DNA from: an uncultured Bacteroides sp.
GTDB taxonomy: Bacteria; Bacteroidota; Bacteroidia; Bacteroidales; Bacteroidaceae
Length of the DNA stretch: 64,000 nt
Reading direction: 5' to 3'
Assembly (NCBI RefSeq): GCF_963678425.1
Contig: NZ_OY782855.1
Span: forward strand, 620,001 to 684,000
Shown here: in pieces, positions 1-10,032 of the stretch
Layout: the number at the start of each line of letters is the position of its first letter
Numbering within the stretch: the stretch's first letter is position 1
The notes under the pieces: generated by a model
The model's input: the letters and a program-made list of their open reading frames with translations, nothing else
The model's database searches: none
What the model was told of the DNA's origin: nothing
Made by a program: the position numbers and the translations under genes

Positions 1-2
1 CT

Positions 3-1055
3 GGCAATATAATGAAAGAGCTTTTATTTAAAGCTTCTTCTTTAGGCATAACCATCCGTTTTTATCCAATTTCCGTAGAAGAATATGAAAATTGGGTGAG
101 TATGCAAGGAAAGAACAGATATATTCTTACTCTTCTTGGACGTAAGCTTACAGCAAATCAAATTTCAGCTGTTACAAAAATTGTGGCAGACCAAGGAATG
201 AATATAGATGCTATTAAGAGATTAACTGGCCGTATTCCTCTGGATGATCAAAAGGCTAATATTCGATCATGCATTGAACTGTCTGTTCGTGGTAATCCAA
301 AAAATCAAGAAGAGATGAATGTGAATCTATTGAAGCTCTCAGGTGAACTTGATATGGATTACTCGTTGCAACTAGATAACATGTATCGCAGAATGCGCCG
401 CTTGATTTGTTTTGATATGGACTCTACATTGATAGAAACTGAAGTTATTGATGAATTAGCAATCAAAGCTGGCGTTGGTGAAGAAGTAAAAGCAATAACG
501 GAGAGTGCTATGAGAGGCGAGATTGATTTTACAGAAAGTTTTCGCCGGAGAGTGGCTTTATTAAAAGGACTTGATGAGTCTGTAATGAAAGAAATTGCAG
601 AGAATTTACCAATTACTGAAGGAGTTGATCGTTTAATGTTTGTACTTAAACGTTATGGATATAAAATAGCAATTCTTTCAGGAGGTTTTACTTATTTTGG
701 TAATTACCTAAAGCAAAAATATGGTATAGATTATGTTTATGCTAATGAGCTGGAGATAGTTGATGGAAAGCTTACTGGAAATTATTTAGGAGATGTGGTT
801 GACGGAAAGCGGAAAGCTGAATTATTACGATTAATAGCGCAGGTTGAAAATGTAGATATCGCTCAGACAATTGCTGTAGGCGATGGAGCCAATGATCTTC
901 CGATGCTTGGCATCGCTGGATTGGGAATAGCTTATCATGCAAAGCCTAAAGTAAAACAGAATGCAAAACAATCGATAAATACAATAGGCTTGGATGGAGT
1001 GCTGTATTTCTTAGGCTTTAAAGACTCATATTTGGATGAACAGGGCAAATTATGA
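3..1055 (+). CDS. serB: phosphoserine phosphatase, 5' end outside window
   Basis: Last step of serine biosynthesis: hydrolyses O-phosphoserine to serine in the cytosol. The visible part has an N-terminal ACT-like regulatory region (about residues 1-115 counted from the ATG at 12) and then a HAD phosphatase domain. HAD motif I is FDMDSTLIE with the nucleophile Asp encoded at 414. The SGGF segment and the GDGANDLPML Mg-binding motif follow. The frame stays open through the left edge, so the ATG at 12 is probably an internal Met and about 60 N-terminal residues are missing compared with Bacteroides SerB. It is probably separately transcribed from the helicase downstream. Confidence 0.93.
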   Translation, partial: GNIMKELLFKASSLGITIRFYPISVEEYENWVSMQGKNRYILTLLGRKLTANQISAVTKIVADQGMNIDAIKRLTGRIPLDDQKANIRSCIELSVRGNPKNQEEMNVNLLKLSGELDMDYSLQLDNMYRRMRRLICFDMDSTLIETEVIDELAIKAGVGEEVKAITESAMRGEIDFTESFRRRVALLKGLDESVMKEIAENLPITEGVDRLMFVLKRYGYKIAILSGGFTYFGNYLKQKYGIDYVYANELEIVDGKLTGNYLGDVVDGKRKAELLRLIAQVENVDIAQTIAVGDGANDLPMLGIAGLGIAYHAKPKVKQNAKQSINTIGLDGVLYFLGFKDSYLDEQGKL

Positions 1056-1116
1056 TAGCAAATATATTAGCAAACAATATTTGTTGGTCTTGTGACTATT
1101 ATGCGCTCTTTTTTCC

Positions 1117-1124
1117 TATCTTTG
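1117..1124 (+). promoter_or_regulatory. -7 promoter element for DEAD-box gene
   Basis: TATCTTTG matches the Bacteroidetes -7 consensus TAnnTTTG exactly, 20 bases before the helicase ATG. A TTGTG around 1090 is a plausible -33 element. The leader would be very short. Confidence 0.6.
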
Positions 1125-1143
1125 CGTATTAATAATTTGATGA

Positions 1144-2376
1144 ATGAAATTTTCTGAGCTTAATTTAGATGACAGTGTGCTTCAGGCACTCGATGCCATG
1201 AACTTTGATGAATGTACTCCGGTGCAGGAACATGCTATCCCAGTAATTCTTGAAGGTAAAGATTTAATAGCTGTTGCACAGACAGGAACAGGTAAAACTG
1301 CGGCTTATTTGCTCCCTGTTCTTAATAAACTTTCCCTCAATAAACACCCTGAGGATTCTATTAATTGTATAATAATGTCTCCTACAAGAGAATTGGCTCA
1401 ACAGATTGACCAACAGATGGAGGGCTTTTCATATTTTTTGCCTGTCTCAAGTGTTGCCGTGTATGGTGGAAATGATGGAGGACTTTTTGAACAGCAAAAG
1501 AAAGGGTTAGCTCTTGGGGCTGATGTGGTAATTGCCACTCCCGGTCGTCTTCTTAGTCATATAAGTTTAGGATATGTGGATTTATCGCGCGTTTCTTATT
1601 TTATTCTTGATGAAGCGGATCGTATGCTTGACATGGGATTTTATGATGATATCATGCAGGTGGTTAAATTGTTACCTAAAGAACGCCAGACAATTATGTT
1701 CTCTGCAACAATGCCAGCTAATATACAAAAACTGGCAAACAATATCTTAAACAATCCGGTTGAGATAAAGCTTGCTGTTTCAAAACCTGCTGATAAAATA
1801 GTACAAGCAGCTTATATCTGTTATGAAAGCCAAAAATTAAGTATCATACAAAGTCTTTTTTTAAAAGAGGTACCTGAGAAAGTTATCATTTTTGCTTCCT
1901 CAAAACTAAAAGTGAAAGAAGTCACTAAATCTTTGAAAAGATTAAAGCTAAATGTGGGTGAGATGCATTCAGATTTAGATCAGTCTCAGCGCGAATTTAT
2001 TATGCATGAATTTAAGAATGGTCGAATCAATATTCTGGTTGCAACAGATATTGTTTCCCGTGGCATTGATATTGATGATATCCGGTTAGTTATAAATTAT
2101 GATGTACCTCACGATAGTGAAGATTACGTTCATAGAATAGGCCGTACAGCTCGTGCTAATAATGATGGAGTAGCTATTACATTTGTTAATGATAAGGAAC
2201 AAGGAGCATTTAAATCGATTGAGAAGTTCTTAGAAAAAACGATTTATAAGATACCTCTTCCTGCAGAATTAGGAGAAGTTCCTGAATACACTCCTAGTTC
2301 CAGCAATAATCACAGAGGCAGTAAATTTAAAGGGAAAAAGAACTTTTCCGGAAAACGAAAAGAAAATAAGGTTTAA
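1144..2376 (+). CDS. DEAD-box ATP-dependent RNA helicase (RhlE/SrmB type)
   Basis: Unwinds RNA during ribosome assembly or mRNA turnover. All core motifs are present in order: the Q motif region near residue 25, AQTGTGKT (45-52), PTREL, DEAD, SAT, and HRIGRTAR near residue 330. After the two RecA domains comes a short basic tail rich in Ser, Lys and Gly (from about 380), typical of RhlE-like members and likely to bind RNA. At 410 residues it is a minimal helicase without extra domains. The substrate cannot be deduced from sequence. Confidence 0.93.
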   Translation: MKFSELNLDDSVLQALDAMNFDECTPVQEHAIPVILEGKDLIAVAQTGTGKTAAYLLPVLNKLSLNKHPEDSINCIIMSPTRELAQQIDQQMEGFSYFLPVSSVAVYGGNDGGLFEQQKKGLALGADVVIATPGRLLSHISLGYVDLSRVSYFILDEADRMLDMGFYDDIMQVVKLLPKERQTIMFSATMPANIQKLANNILNNPVEIKLAVSKPADKIVQAAYICYESQKLSIIQSLFLKEVPEKVIIFASSKLKVKEVTKSLKRLKLNVGEMHSDLDQSQREFIMHEFKNGRINILVATDIVSRGIDIDDIRLVINYDVPHDSEDYVHRIGRTARANNDGVAITFVNDKEQGAFKSIEKFLEKTIYKIPLPAELGEVPEYTPSSSNNHRGSKFKGKKNFSGKRKENKV

Positions 2377-2409
2377 TGTTTCAAAAGAATCAGCAGGAAT
2401 CTGTAATGT

Positions 2410-2754
2410 CTATAGTTCTTCAATGCTGGTTTCGTCTAATATTAAAAAAGTAGATAATTCTACAGAATTAAAGAAGTAAGCATAAACAGGATTCCCAATT
2501 TTTACATTAGAAGCATATTCACTCAAAAAAGCAATAAGATTCTCATTTATTGCTTTTTTGAGTTTTTTCTTTATTTCATTGAGGTCTATTTTTTGTGAAG
2601 ATAAGAAAATAACTCCCGACATCCAGAAAACAGATTCTAGTTCTTCCTCTAAAGGGAAGATTTGGATTAATCTTTGCTGATAAATTTCTATAACCTGTTT
2701 TTTATATATAATATCAGGAGAAAGAATCAGAAAATGAGATGCTATGCGTTTCAT
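2410..2754 (-). CDS. conserved hypothetical protein
   Basis: 114 residues with no recognised domain, signal peptide or membrane segment. Its start overlaps the stop of the upstream DUF4296 gene (shared ATGA at 2751-2754), so it is translationally coupled as the last gene of the ileS-dksA-lspA operon. The middle is Lys-rich and probably helical (QKIDLNEIKKKLKKAI), and the protein ends acidic. It is probably cytosolic. I cannot assign a function. Confidence 0.7.
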   Translation of the reverse strand: MKRIASHFLILSPDIIYKKQVIEIYQQRLIQIFPLEEELESVFWMSGVIFLSSQKIDLNEIKKKLKKAINENLIAFLSEYASNVKIGNPVYAYFFNSVELSTFLILDETSIEEL

Positions 2755-3749
2755 TTTCTGAATCCCGGTTGCACAGGTGGGCGATTATTAATAACACGAA
2801 CATCGTTGCTTCCTTTCATTATATTCCTACGACGAGGCATTGACGATCTTACTCCGTTTCTGTTCGAAGTATCATTAACTAATGTTTTAGGACCTTGCAT
2901 TTGATGCTTCTGCGCAGTATCAATCTTAATAGCTTCACCTTTAGTTTGAGAATTTGTAATAGTTGGCTTTGTACTATTCTTCACATGATACCTAATCAGT
3001 TCAATTTTATCAACGATCAAAGCATCTTCCAGATAATGACTGAGATGGTTATAATATACAAATCCCTTTATTTCTCTTATTTTTTGAGCTGAATCATTCT
3101 GTAATCTAATATTATATATTCCTGATTGACTAATATTCCGCGTTTCAGAGATTACCGAATCATTCAAATATTTAATGCTCAAAGACATTACTGCATCCTG
3201 ATTATGTTCCTTAGCAGAAATAAATATACACCTTATTTTCCACAACAAAATGTCACGATCCTTATAATTACTATCTGGATAAATAGTAAAGTAGAATTTA
3301 TTTGTGGCAATAGACCGTGTCAGCTTATATATTTTCTGTTTATGCCATACGTTAACAGTATCTCCTGTTTCCGATTGCTGATGTTCTTCGTTACTTGAAG
3401 CTAGTAGATTTTTGATTTCATCTCTTTGAGAATTTAATCTTTTATTTACTTTCTCGTATATTTTTACAAAGTCCTCAGTATGACGGGAATACCATTCTAA
3501 GGAGGAATTAAAAGCCTCTTTAGTTATATCATGTTTTTTAAAAACATAATCCACATAAAGTGCTTGCTTATATTGTTCTGAATACGGTAAATTTTCACCC
3601 ATGGCTTTAGCCATATGATAATCTACCAAAACATCTTCCATTTCACCTTTAGAAAGCACGTCATTTGGCATTTTCTTTTTGCACGCGGAAAATCCAAAGC
3701 AAAAAGTAACTACAAACCCTATAAATAATTTATTTAGTTTGTTCTTCAT
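2751..3749 (-). CDS. DUF4296 lipoprotein
   Basis: Begins with a lipoprotein signal (hydrophobic stretch 8-20, lipobox ending FSAC at Cys23, followed by Lys residues). The DUF4296 domain covers about 28-115, recognisable by the segment EMEDVLVDYHMAKAM. The remainder is low in conservation, and the C-terminus is basic, Pro/Arg-rich and probably disordered. Predicted lipid-anchored in the envelope; function unknown. Its start overlaps the end of lspA by 20 bases, so the lipoprotein is co-expressed with the peptidase that matures it. Confidence 0.85.
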   Translation of the reverse strand: MKNKLNKLFIGFVVTFCFGFSACKKKMPNDVLSKGEMEDVLVDYHMAKAMGENLPYSEQYKQALYVDYVFKKHDITKEAFNSSLEWYSRHTEDFVKIYEKVNKRLNSQRDEIKNLLASSNEEHQQSETGDTVNVWHKQKIYKLTRSIATNKFYFTIYPDSNYKDRDILLWKIRCIFISAKEHNQDAVMSLSIKYLNDSVISETRNISQSGIYNIRLQNDSAQKIREIKGFVYYNHLSHYLEDALIVDKIELIRYHVKNSTKPTITNSQTKGEAIKIDTAQKHQMQGPKTLVNDTSNRNGVRSSMPRRRNIMKGSNDVRVINNRPPVQPGFRK

Positions 3750-4404
3750 CCTTATTAATTACTTCTTTTTTAGTACGATGGCCTTCATTCAAATAATTAC
3801 TATAAAAGAGAAGAAGAGCTATTATACCACAACTAATAGAAGCATCAGCAAAATTAAAAATAGGACTAAAAAATATAAAGTGATCTCCACCAATAAATGG
3901 CATCCAGCTAGGCCAAGTTGTATCTATTATGGGAAAATAAAACATATCTACTACTTTCCCATACAGCCAGGTAGAATAACCTCCCCCATCAGGCATGAAT
4001 GTCGCTAATGAAGAATTGATGTAATTTGCAGGATAACTTGCACTAAATAATACACCATAAAATATGCTATCAAGAATATTACCTAATGCACCAGCCAAGA
4101 TCATTGAAAGACAAACTACATAGCCTGTTTTCACATTTTTCTTGATTACTTTAACAATATAATAACCGATTAATGCTACAGCAATTATACGAAATGATGT
4201 AAGGAATAGTTTTCCGAATATTTCCATTCCAAAAGCCATTCCATTATTTTCAGTAAAATAAATGTAAAACCAATTTCCACAAACACGAATATTTTCATGT
4301 AAATGCATTCCTGTTTTTACCAGGACCTTAATTATTTGGTCAATAACAAGTACAGAAAGTATAATCAGGACAGACAACTGTCCTTTCGTTATTTTTATTC
4401 TCAT
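3730..4404 (-). CDS. lspA: lipoprotein signal peptidase (signal peptidase II)
   Basis: Inner-membrane aspartyl protease that cleaves the signal peptide of diacylglyceryl-prolipoproteins. Four hydrophobic segments are visible. The two catalytic Asp motifs are GNILDSIFYG and FNFADASIS. The 224-residue length, with an insertion between the last two helices, is usual for Bacteroidetes and longer than the roughly 165 residues of E. coli LspA. The ATG follows the dksA-like stop directly (TAA-ATG), so the two genes are co-translated. Confidence 0.95.
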   Translation of the reverse strand: MRIKITKGQLSVLIILSVLVIDQIIKVLVKTGMHLHENIRVCGNWFYIYFTENNGMAFGMEIFGKLFLTSFRIIAVALIGYYIVKVIKKNVKTGYVVCLSMILAGALGNILDSIFYGVLFSASYPANYINSSLATFMPDGGGYSTWLYGKVVDMFYFPIIDTTWPSWMPFIGGDHFIFFSPIFNFADASISCGIIALLLFYSNYLNEGHRTKKEVINKDEEQTK

Positions 4405-4785
4405 TTATTTTCTTTCGTCTTTTTTAGCTTCAATGCTTAATGTTGCATGTGGCACAGCGCGCAATCGTTCAGCTGGAATTAACTTTCCTGTTTCACGACA
4501 TATTCCATAAGTTTTATTTTCAATTCGAACCAATGCAGCCTGAAGACTCTGAATAAATTTCTGCTGTCTTAGTGCCAGACGGCCAACTTCTTCTTTTGAT
4601 AAAGTGTTCGCTCCTTCCTCTAAAACCTTATATGTAGGTGATGTATCAATGATATCATTACCATCCTGATTCATGATACTTAATTTCAGTTGATCATAAT
4701 CCAACTGAGCCTTTTCAAGTTTTTCATTAATAATGGCACGGAATTCTTCTAGTTCCGCATCAGAATATCTTGTTTTTTCTGCCAT
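4405..4785 (-). CDS. TraR/DksA family protein with degenerate zinc finger
   Basis: 126 residues: an N-terminal coiled coil (about 8-90) and a C-terminal DksA/TraR-type motif. In proteobacterial DksA a four-Cys zinc finger stabilises the fold and the coiled coil enters the RNA polymerase secondary channel. Here only one Cys remains (YGICRETGKLI), and the second pair is replaced by PHATLS, so zinc binding is unlikely. As far as I recall this degenerate form is normal in Bacteroidetes. It lies 24 bases after ileS in the same operon. A role in polymerase regulation is inference. Confidence 0.85.
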   Translation of the reverse strand: MAEKTRYSDAELEEFRAIINEKLEKAQLDYDQLKLSIMNQDGNDIIDTSPTYKVLEEGANTLSKEEVGRLALRQQKFIQSLQAALVRIENKTYGICRETGKLIPAERLRAVPHATLSIEAKKDERK

Positions 4786-4809
4786 AGCTACAATTTCTTT
4801 AAAGTTATA

Positions 4810-7800
4810 TTATTCTTTTACTATATTCACAAATAAAGAGAAATCATCAAAATTTAATTCAATACTATCTTTTACTTCATTGGCTAATACTAGCGAATTA
4901 GATAATACTTGGTTACAAATATAAGAATTATATTCATTTACCGCATCATCTGTCTGTGCATTTTTAGATAGAGTAATTTTTATTTTATCTGTAATTTCAA
5001 ATCCACTTGATTTACGGATATTTTGAATACGGTTAACCAGCTCACGCGCTATACCTTCCTTACGAAGATCTTCTGTGATGGTAACCTCAAGAGCAACAGT
5101 TAGTTTTCCTTCATTAGCGACCAGCCATCCTGGGATATCTTCACTAAAGATTTCTACATCTGTAGCTTCGAGTATAGCTTCATTACCATCAATAATTAAT
5201 GTATACCGACCATTCTTTTCAAGTTCGGCTATTGCATTTTGTGGCATTTCAGCAACTTGAGCGGCAACAGCTTTCATCTGTTTTCCGAATTTAGGTCCAA
5301 GTTTCTTGAAATCGCACTTTACTTTTTTCACCAATACACCAGCAGTTTCATCTACAAACTTGATATCCTTCACGTTTACCTCATTCATGATTAGTGATTT
5401 CACTGCTTCGATATGAGCTTTTTGCTCTTGGTCTACCACCGGAATCATTATACATTGGAGTGGCTGACGAACTTTGATGCTTACTTTGCGGCGTAATGCT
5501 AATACCATAGAAGTAACATCCTGAGCCATCTGCATTCTTGCTTCCAGATCTCTGTCTATAAGATTTGAATCAAATTCCGGGAACTTAGCTAGGTGAACAG
5601 AAACAACATTATCGCGTCCGGTTGCATTGATTAAGTCTGTATATAAACGATCCGCATAGAACGGAGCGATTGGCGACATTAATTTAGCAACTGCTTCCAG
5701 GCAAGTATATAATGTTTGATAAGCCGAAAGCTTATCCTGAGTATATTCACCACCCCAGAAACGTTTACGGTTCAAGCGAACGTACCAGTTAGACAGATTG
5801 TCATTTACAAAATCAGAGATTAAACGACCTGCTTTTGTGGGTTCATATTCATTATAGCAAGTATCAACTTCCTTAATTAAGGAGTTGAGAACAGACAATA
5901 TCCATCGGTCAATCTCAGGACGTTCGTTTACCGGAATATCTGTTTCCTGATATGCAAATTTATCTACGTTTGCATACAGAGAGAAGAATGAGTAAGTGTT
6001 ATATAATGTACCAAAGAACTTACGGCGAACTTCTTCAATACCTTCTACGTCAAATTTTAGGTTATCCCATGGAGAAGAGTTGGTAATCATGTACCAACGT
6101 AAGGGATCTGATCCATATTTCTCAATTGTAGAGAATGGATCTACAGCGTTACCCAAACGTTTAGACATCTTGTTTCCGTTCTTATCCAACACCAATCCAT
6201 TAGATATTACAGCTTTGTAAGCCACATTATCAAATATCATTGATGCAATTGCATGAAGAGTAAAGAACCATCCACGAGTCTGGTCCACACCTTCGGCAAT
6301 GAAATCAGCAGGATATACTTCACGATTATCCAGAATTTCCTTGTTCTCGAAAGGATAGTGAATCTGAGCGTAAGGCATTGCGCCAGAATCGAACCATACG
6401 TCGATCAAGTCGCTTTCACGTTTCATTGGTTTGCCATCTTCCGATACCAGGATAATATCATCCACATACGGACGGTGCAAGTCAATTTTGTCGTAATTTT
6501 CTTTTGAATATACGCCAGCTTCAAATCCCTTATAAGGATTTTCTTTCATGAATCCAGCTTTGATAGATTTCTCTATCTCATTGTATAATTGCTCAACAGA
6601 CTCAATACAGATTTCCGCAGAATTATCTTCAGAACGCCAGATAGGAAGCGGAGTTCCCCAGTAACGTGAGCGGCTTAGGTTCCAGTCATTCAGATTCTCC
6701 AACCATTTTCCAAAACGACCTGTTCCGGTAGATTCCGGTTTCCAGTTTATTGTTTTGTTAAGTTCTATCATACGTTCCTTGCAAGCAGTAGATTTGATAA
6801 ACCAGCTATCTAATGGATAGTAAAGTACAGGTTTATCAGTACGCCAGCAGTGAGGATAGTTGTGTACATGCTTTTCAATCTTGAAAGCAAGGTTGGCAGC
6901 CTTCATCATCATGCAGATGCTTACATCCAAAGTTTCATCTTTTTCTGTAAGCTTTGGATCGTAGTCATTCTTCACAAAACGACCAGCATATTCACTATAT
7001 AATTCTACGTTAACCTTCTCTTTTACAAACTCTTCATCAAGTACATCTAAAGTATAAAATTTACCAGTTAAGTCCACCATTGGGCGAAGCTCACCTTTCT
7101 TGTTAACCAATTGCAATGGAGGAACTCCGGCAGCTTTCGCTACGCGGGCATCGTCCGCACCAAATGTTGGAGCGATATGCACGATACCTGTACCATCTTC
7201 CGTAGTAACATAATCACCAGGGATAACACGGAAAGCACCTTCACCCGGATTCACCCAAGGCATCAGTTGTTCGTATTCCATGCCAACAAGATCAGTGCCT
7301 TTGTATTCGGCAATTACCTTGAAAGGAACAAGCTTATCTCCTGCTTTATAATCTTCCAGATTTAGTTCTGCAGCTTTAGGGTTAAAGTGTGCATTAACCA
7401 AATCCTTTGCTAATACTACTGTGATAGGTTCACCAGTATAAGTATTGAAAGACTGAACAGCTACATAAGATATATTTGGTCCTACGCAAAGTGCAGTATT
7501 TGAAGGCAAAGTCCATGGAGTGGTTGTCCATGCTATAAAATATGGAGTACCCCATGCAGTCATTTCCGGTTTAGGATTCTTCATCTTAAACTGTGCAACC
7601 ACCGTAGTATCTTTTACATCGCGGTAACATCCCGGTTGATTAAGTTCGTGAGAGCTCAAACCTGTTCCGGCAGCAGGAGAATACGGTTGAATGGTATATC
7701 CTTTATACAGTAATCCTTTTTTGTATAGCTGTTTTAAAAGCCACCAAAGAGTTTCAATATAACGGTTATCATAAGTGATATAAGGATCCTTCATGTCCAC

Positions 7801-8229
7801 CCAATATCCCATTTTATGAGTCAGATCTTCCCATTCTTTAGTATATTTCATCACGTCCTTACGACATGCAGCATTATATTCAGCTACAGAAATAGATTTT
7901 CCAATATCCTCTTTTGTAATACCTAAAGCTTTCTCAACACCTAGTTCTACAGGAAGTCCGTGTGTATCCCATCCGGCTTTACGCATCACCTGGAAACCTT
8001 TCATTGTTTTATATCGACAGAAAATATCCTTAATAGAACGAGCCATTACATGGTGAATACCCGGCATACCATTAGCCGAGGGAGGTCCTTCAAAAAACAC
8101 AAACGAAGGACAGCCTTCACGTTCTGTCATACTTTTGGCGAAAACACCGTTCTCATCCCATTTCTTTAGTACATCTTTGTTCACCTGCGAGAGGTCAAAC
8201 TGAGAATATTCAGTAAATCTCTTACTCAT
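4810..8229 (-). CDS. ileS: isoleucyl-tRNA synthetase
   Basis: Charges tRNA-Ile with isoleucine. 1139 residues, class I synthetase. The HIGH-equivalent is GIHH (57-60) within PPSANGMPGIHHV, and KMSKR is at 687-691. The CP1 editing domain lies between them (about 200-430, with GTGIVHIAPTFGADD), followed by the anticodon-binding domain and a long C-terminal extension. The GIHH form and the length place it in the eukaryote-like IleRS class, which is often mupirocin-tolerant (family knowledge). First gene of the minus-strand operon reaching to 2410. Confidence 0.97.
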   Translation of the reverse strand: MSKRFTEYSQFDLSQVNKDVLKKWDENGVFAKSMTEREGCPSFVFFEGPPSANGMPGIHHVMARSIKDIFCRYKTMKGFQVMRKAGWDTHGLPVELGVEKALGITKEDIGKSISVAEYNAACRKDVMKYTKEWEDLTHKMGYWVDMKDPYITYDNRYIETLWWLLKQLYKKGLLYKGYTIQPYSPAAGTGLSSHELNQPGCYRDVKDTTVVAQFKMKNPKPEMTAWGTPYFIAWTTTPWTLPSNTALCVGPNISYVAVQSFNTYTGEPITVVLAKDLVNAHFNPKAAELNLEDYKAGDKLVPFKVIAEYKGTDLVGMEYEQLMPWVNPGEGAFRVIPGDYVTTEDGTGIVHIAPTFGADDARVAKAAGVPPLQLVNKKGELRPMVDLTGKFYTLDVLDEEFVKEKVNVELYSEYAGRFVKNDYDPKLTEKDETLDVSICMMMKAANLAFKIEKHVHNYPHCWRTDKPVLYYPLDSWFIKSTACKERMIELNKTINWKPESTGTGRFGKWLENLNDWNLSRSRYWGTPLPIWRSEDNSAEICIESVEQLYNEIEKSIKAGFMKENPYKGFEAGVYSKENYDKIDLHRPYVDDIILVSEDGKPMKRESDLIDVWFDSGAMPYAQIHYPFENKEILDNREVYPADFIAEGVDQTRGWFFTLHAIASMIFDNVAYKAVISNGLVLDKNGNKMSKRLGNAVDPFSTIEKYGSDPLRWYMITNSSPWDNLKFDVEGIEEVRRKFFGTLYNTYSFFSLYANVDKFAYQETDIPVNERPEIDRWILSVLNSLIKEVDTCYNEYEPTKAGRLISDFVNDNLSNWYVRLNRKRFWGGEYTQDKLSAYQTLYTCLEAVAKLMSPIAPFYADRLYTDLINATGRDNVVSVHLAKFPEFDSNLIDRDLEARMQMAQDVTSMVLALRRKVSIKVRQPLQCIMIPVVDQEQKAHIEAVKSLIMNEVNVKDIKFVDETAGVLVKKVKCDFKKLGPKFGKQMKAVAAQVAEMPQNAIAELEKNGRYTLIIDGNEAILEATDVEIFSEDIPGWLVANEGKLTVALEVTITEDLRKEGIARELVNRIQNIRKSSGFEITDKIKITLSKNAQTDDAVNEYNSYICNQVLSNSLVLANEVKDSIELNFDDFSLFVNIVKE

Positions 8230-8554
8230 ATTTTATGCTTTTAACTAGTCTTCTGAAAAATAAAGTGCAAATTTACAAAAAAAAGACTAGATAGAAACTT
8301 TTCTATAAGATTTTTAGGGGTAACAATCATTATGTAGATGGAATATTATAAAGTAGTCAGCATTTTCTTACTGCCTTTCAATATTAAGATAGTTTTCTTG
8401 CTCTGATTATCCAAGAAAAATGATTGGAAATAACTTTTTTTAGTGGATTGACGTATTAATAATGTAACTTTTATAGATCTTTCTAAAAGCTGATTTGTTC
8501 TAAACAAAAGAGGAGATTCTTAAAATTAAAAGTAACAATTAAAAAACAAACAGG
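8230..8554. other. divergent intergenic region ileS / usp
   Basis: 325 bases between divergent genes. CAAATTTA at 8268-8275 reads TAAATTTG on the minus strand, a perfect -7 element for ileS with about 35 bases of leader. No equally clear element was found for the stress protein at 8555. There is no ORF or stable hairpin. Confidence 0.55.
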
Positions 8555-9013
8555 ATGGAAACGAGCAAAATAAAAAAAGTATTGATAGCCATAGATTATG
8601 ATAAAACTGCGGAAATAATAGTTGAAACGGGCTTTACAATGGCAAAAGCAATGAATGCTGAAATAACATTATTGCATGTAATGTACGAACGGCCTGATTA
8701 CTATATTGAGAGTCCTGCTGTTTATGAATTCAAAATTGGATATATTGAAAACTTGAAAGTATCATTGCAGAATTTCTTAAATGAAACAAAAAAACATCTT
8801 GGCGATGATTCTATTAAAACGTTAATAAAAGAAGGTGAAATTGCCGAAACAATCTTGAATACAGCAAAAGAAATTGATGCTGATATTATAGTTATTGGAG
8901 CTCATAGCAGGAACTGGTTTGAGAATATCATTACGGGAAATGATGCGAAAACGATATTAAAAAGGACAACAATTCCACTTTTTATTATTCCAATTATAGT
9001 AGAAAGTAAATAA
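8555..9013 (+). CDS. universal stress protein, UspA family
   Basis: 152 residues forming a single Usp domain (about 6-147). The N-terminal strand KVLIAIDYDKTAE and the segment VIGAHSRNWFENIITGNDAKTIL near the C-terminus match the ATP-binding type layout, where the usual G-2x-G-9x-G-S/T motif is only partly kept. Cytosolic; the family is induced by starvation and other stress, and the molecular role is usually unclear. Apparently monocistronic. Confidence 0.88.
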   Translation: METSKIKKVLIAIDYDKTAEIIVETGFTMAKAMNAEITLLHVMYERPDYYIESPAVYEFKIGYIENLKVSLQNFLNETKKHLGDDSIKTLIKEGEIAETILNTAKEIDADIIVIGAHSRNWFENIITGNDAKTILKRTTIPLFIIPIIVESK

Positions 9014-9246
9014 CCACTATTTATAAATATGCTCAGAATTTCAGTTATCAATCAGTATCTTCCATTCTATTGAAATGGTAAAAGAAATTCCGTTAGTTAC
9101 AATTATAACAATGACCTGCAATGCAGGCGTTTGTTAGAAGGATGAAATACAAATCCTTATTTTGAACTTGTTTTAGTAACTTATCATCAGATGAGATAAA
9201 AAAGAAAAATATATCATGATCTAAAAATGCTTAATCCAAATAAAAA

Positions 9247-9285
9247 ACAATCCAGTGTAACATTAAACTACGCTGGATTGTTTTT
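9247..9285. terminator. bidirectional intrinsic terminator
   Basis: Inverted repeat CAATCCAG-GTA / TAC-CTGGATTG (9248-9259 with 9269-9280), an A run on the left and a T run on the right, lying between convergent usp and peroxiredoxin. The rest of the 9014-9358 gap shows only a small near-palindrome at 9115-9127. Confidence 0.75.
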
Positions 9286-9358
9286 AATGAGTTGCTGTTG
9301 TTTATTGATTGTCTGGAGATAGATATAGCATGAAGCGTATAAAACTTCTATTCTACCA

Positions 9359-9991
9359 TCAATGGTTACTTAAATAATCAGCAACACCTTTTCCTGTTGC
9401 TTTCATTGCATCTTTTCCTTTTGTCCAGTTTGCAGGACAAACTTCACCGCATTCTTCAAAATGCTGCAGAGCATCTACCATTCTTAAAGCTTCGTCAACA
9501 CTTCTTCCAAGAGGAAGGTCATTGATCACGCAGTGTCTTACCACTCTGTTCTTATCAATAAGGAACAATCCGCGATAAGCTACTGGTGCACCTTCACATA
9601 CCCAGTTGCCATTTTCATCTGGAGCATAAGCACCTGCCAGAACACCGAAACTTTCGGCTATAGATTTTGAAAAGTCAGCAACCAGAGGATACTTTACCCC
9701 CTGAATACCACCATCTTTTTTAGGTGTATTAAGCCACGCAAGGTGAGAAAATTGTGAATCGACTGAACAGCCAACTACTGCTACGTTTCTTTTTTCAAAT
9801 TCTTCAAGCTTTTCCTGAAATGCATGCAGCTCTGTAGGACAAACAAATGTAAAGTCCATTGGGTAGAAGAAAAAGAGTATGTACTTACTGCCTTCATATT
9901 GAGACAGGGAAAAGTTATCCACTATTTTATTTCCGTTAACTACTGCTGATGCAGAAAAATTAGGTGCTTTTTTCCCAATTAATGATCTCAT
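9359..9991 (-). CDS. 2-Cys peroxiredoxin (AhpC/TSA family)
   Basis: Reduces hydrogen peroxide and organic peroxides using a reactive Cys. 210 residues; the peroxidatic Cys51 lies in DFTFVCPTE and the resolving Cys185 in GEVCPANW, the typical 2-Cys arrangement that forms an intersubunit disulfide. The C-terminal tail after 186 is of Prx1/AhpC type. No AhpF-like reductase is adjacent, so the electron donor (thioredoxin or other) is unknown. CAAAGCTA at 10033-10040 gives a minus-strand TAGCTTTG -7 element about 40 bases upstream. Confidence 0.93.
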   Translation of the reverse strand: MRSLIGKKAPNFSASAVVNGNKIVDNFSLSQYEGSKYILFFFYPMDFTFVCPTELHAFQEKLEEFEKRNVAVVGCSVDSQFSHLAWLNTPKKDGGIQGVKYPLVADFSKSIAESFGVLAGAYAPDENGNWVCEGAPVAYRGLFLIDKNRVVRHCVINDLPLGRSVDEALRMVDALQHFEECGEVCPANWTKGKDAMKATGKGVADYLSNH

Positions 9992-10032
9992 AATTTTATA
10001 TTTTTAAATGTTTGTATTTCCTTTTCTTTCCA

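Noticed and set aside
1059..1083. CAAATAT/ATATTTG dyad after serB as terminator
   Set aside because: Weak AT-only stem with no T run in the right place; not supported beyond chance for this composition.
9115..9127. CCTGCA-TGCAGG dyad after the stress protein
   Set aside because: Short arms without a T run; the real terminator is at 9247.
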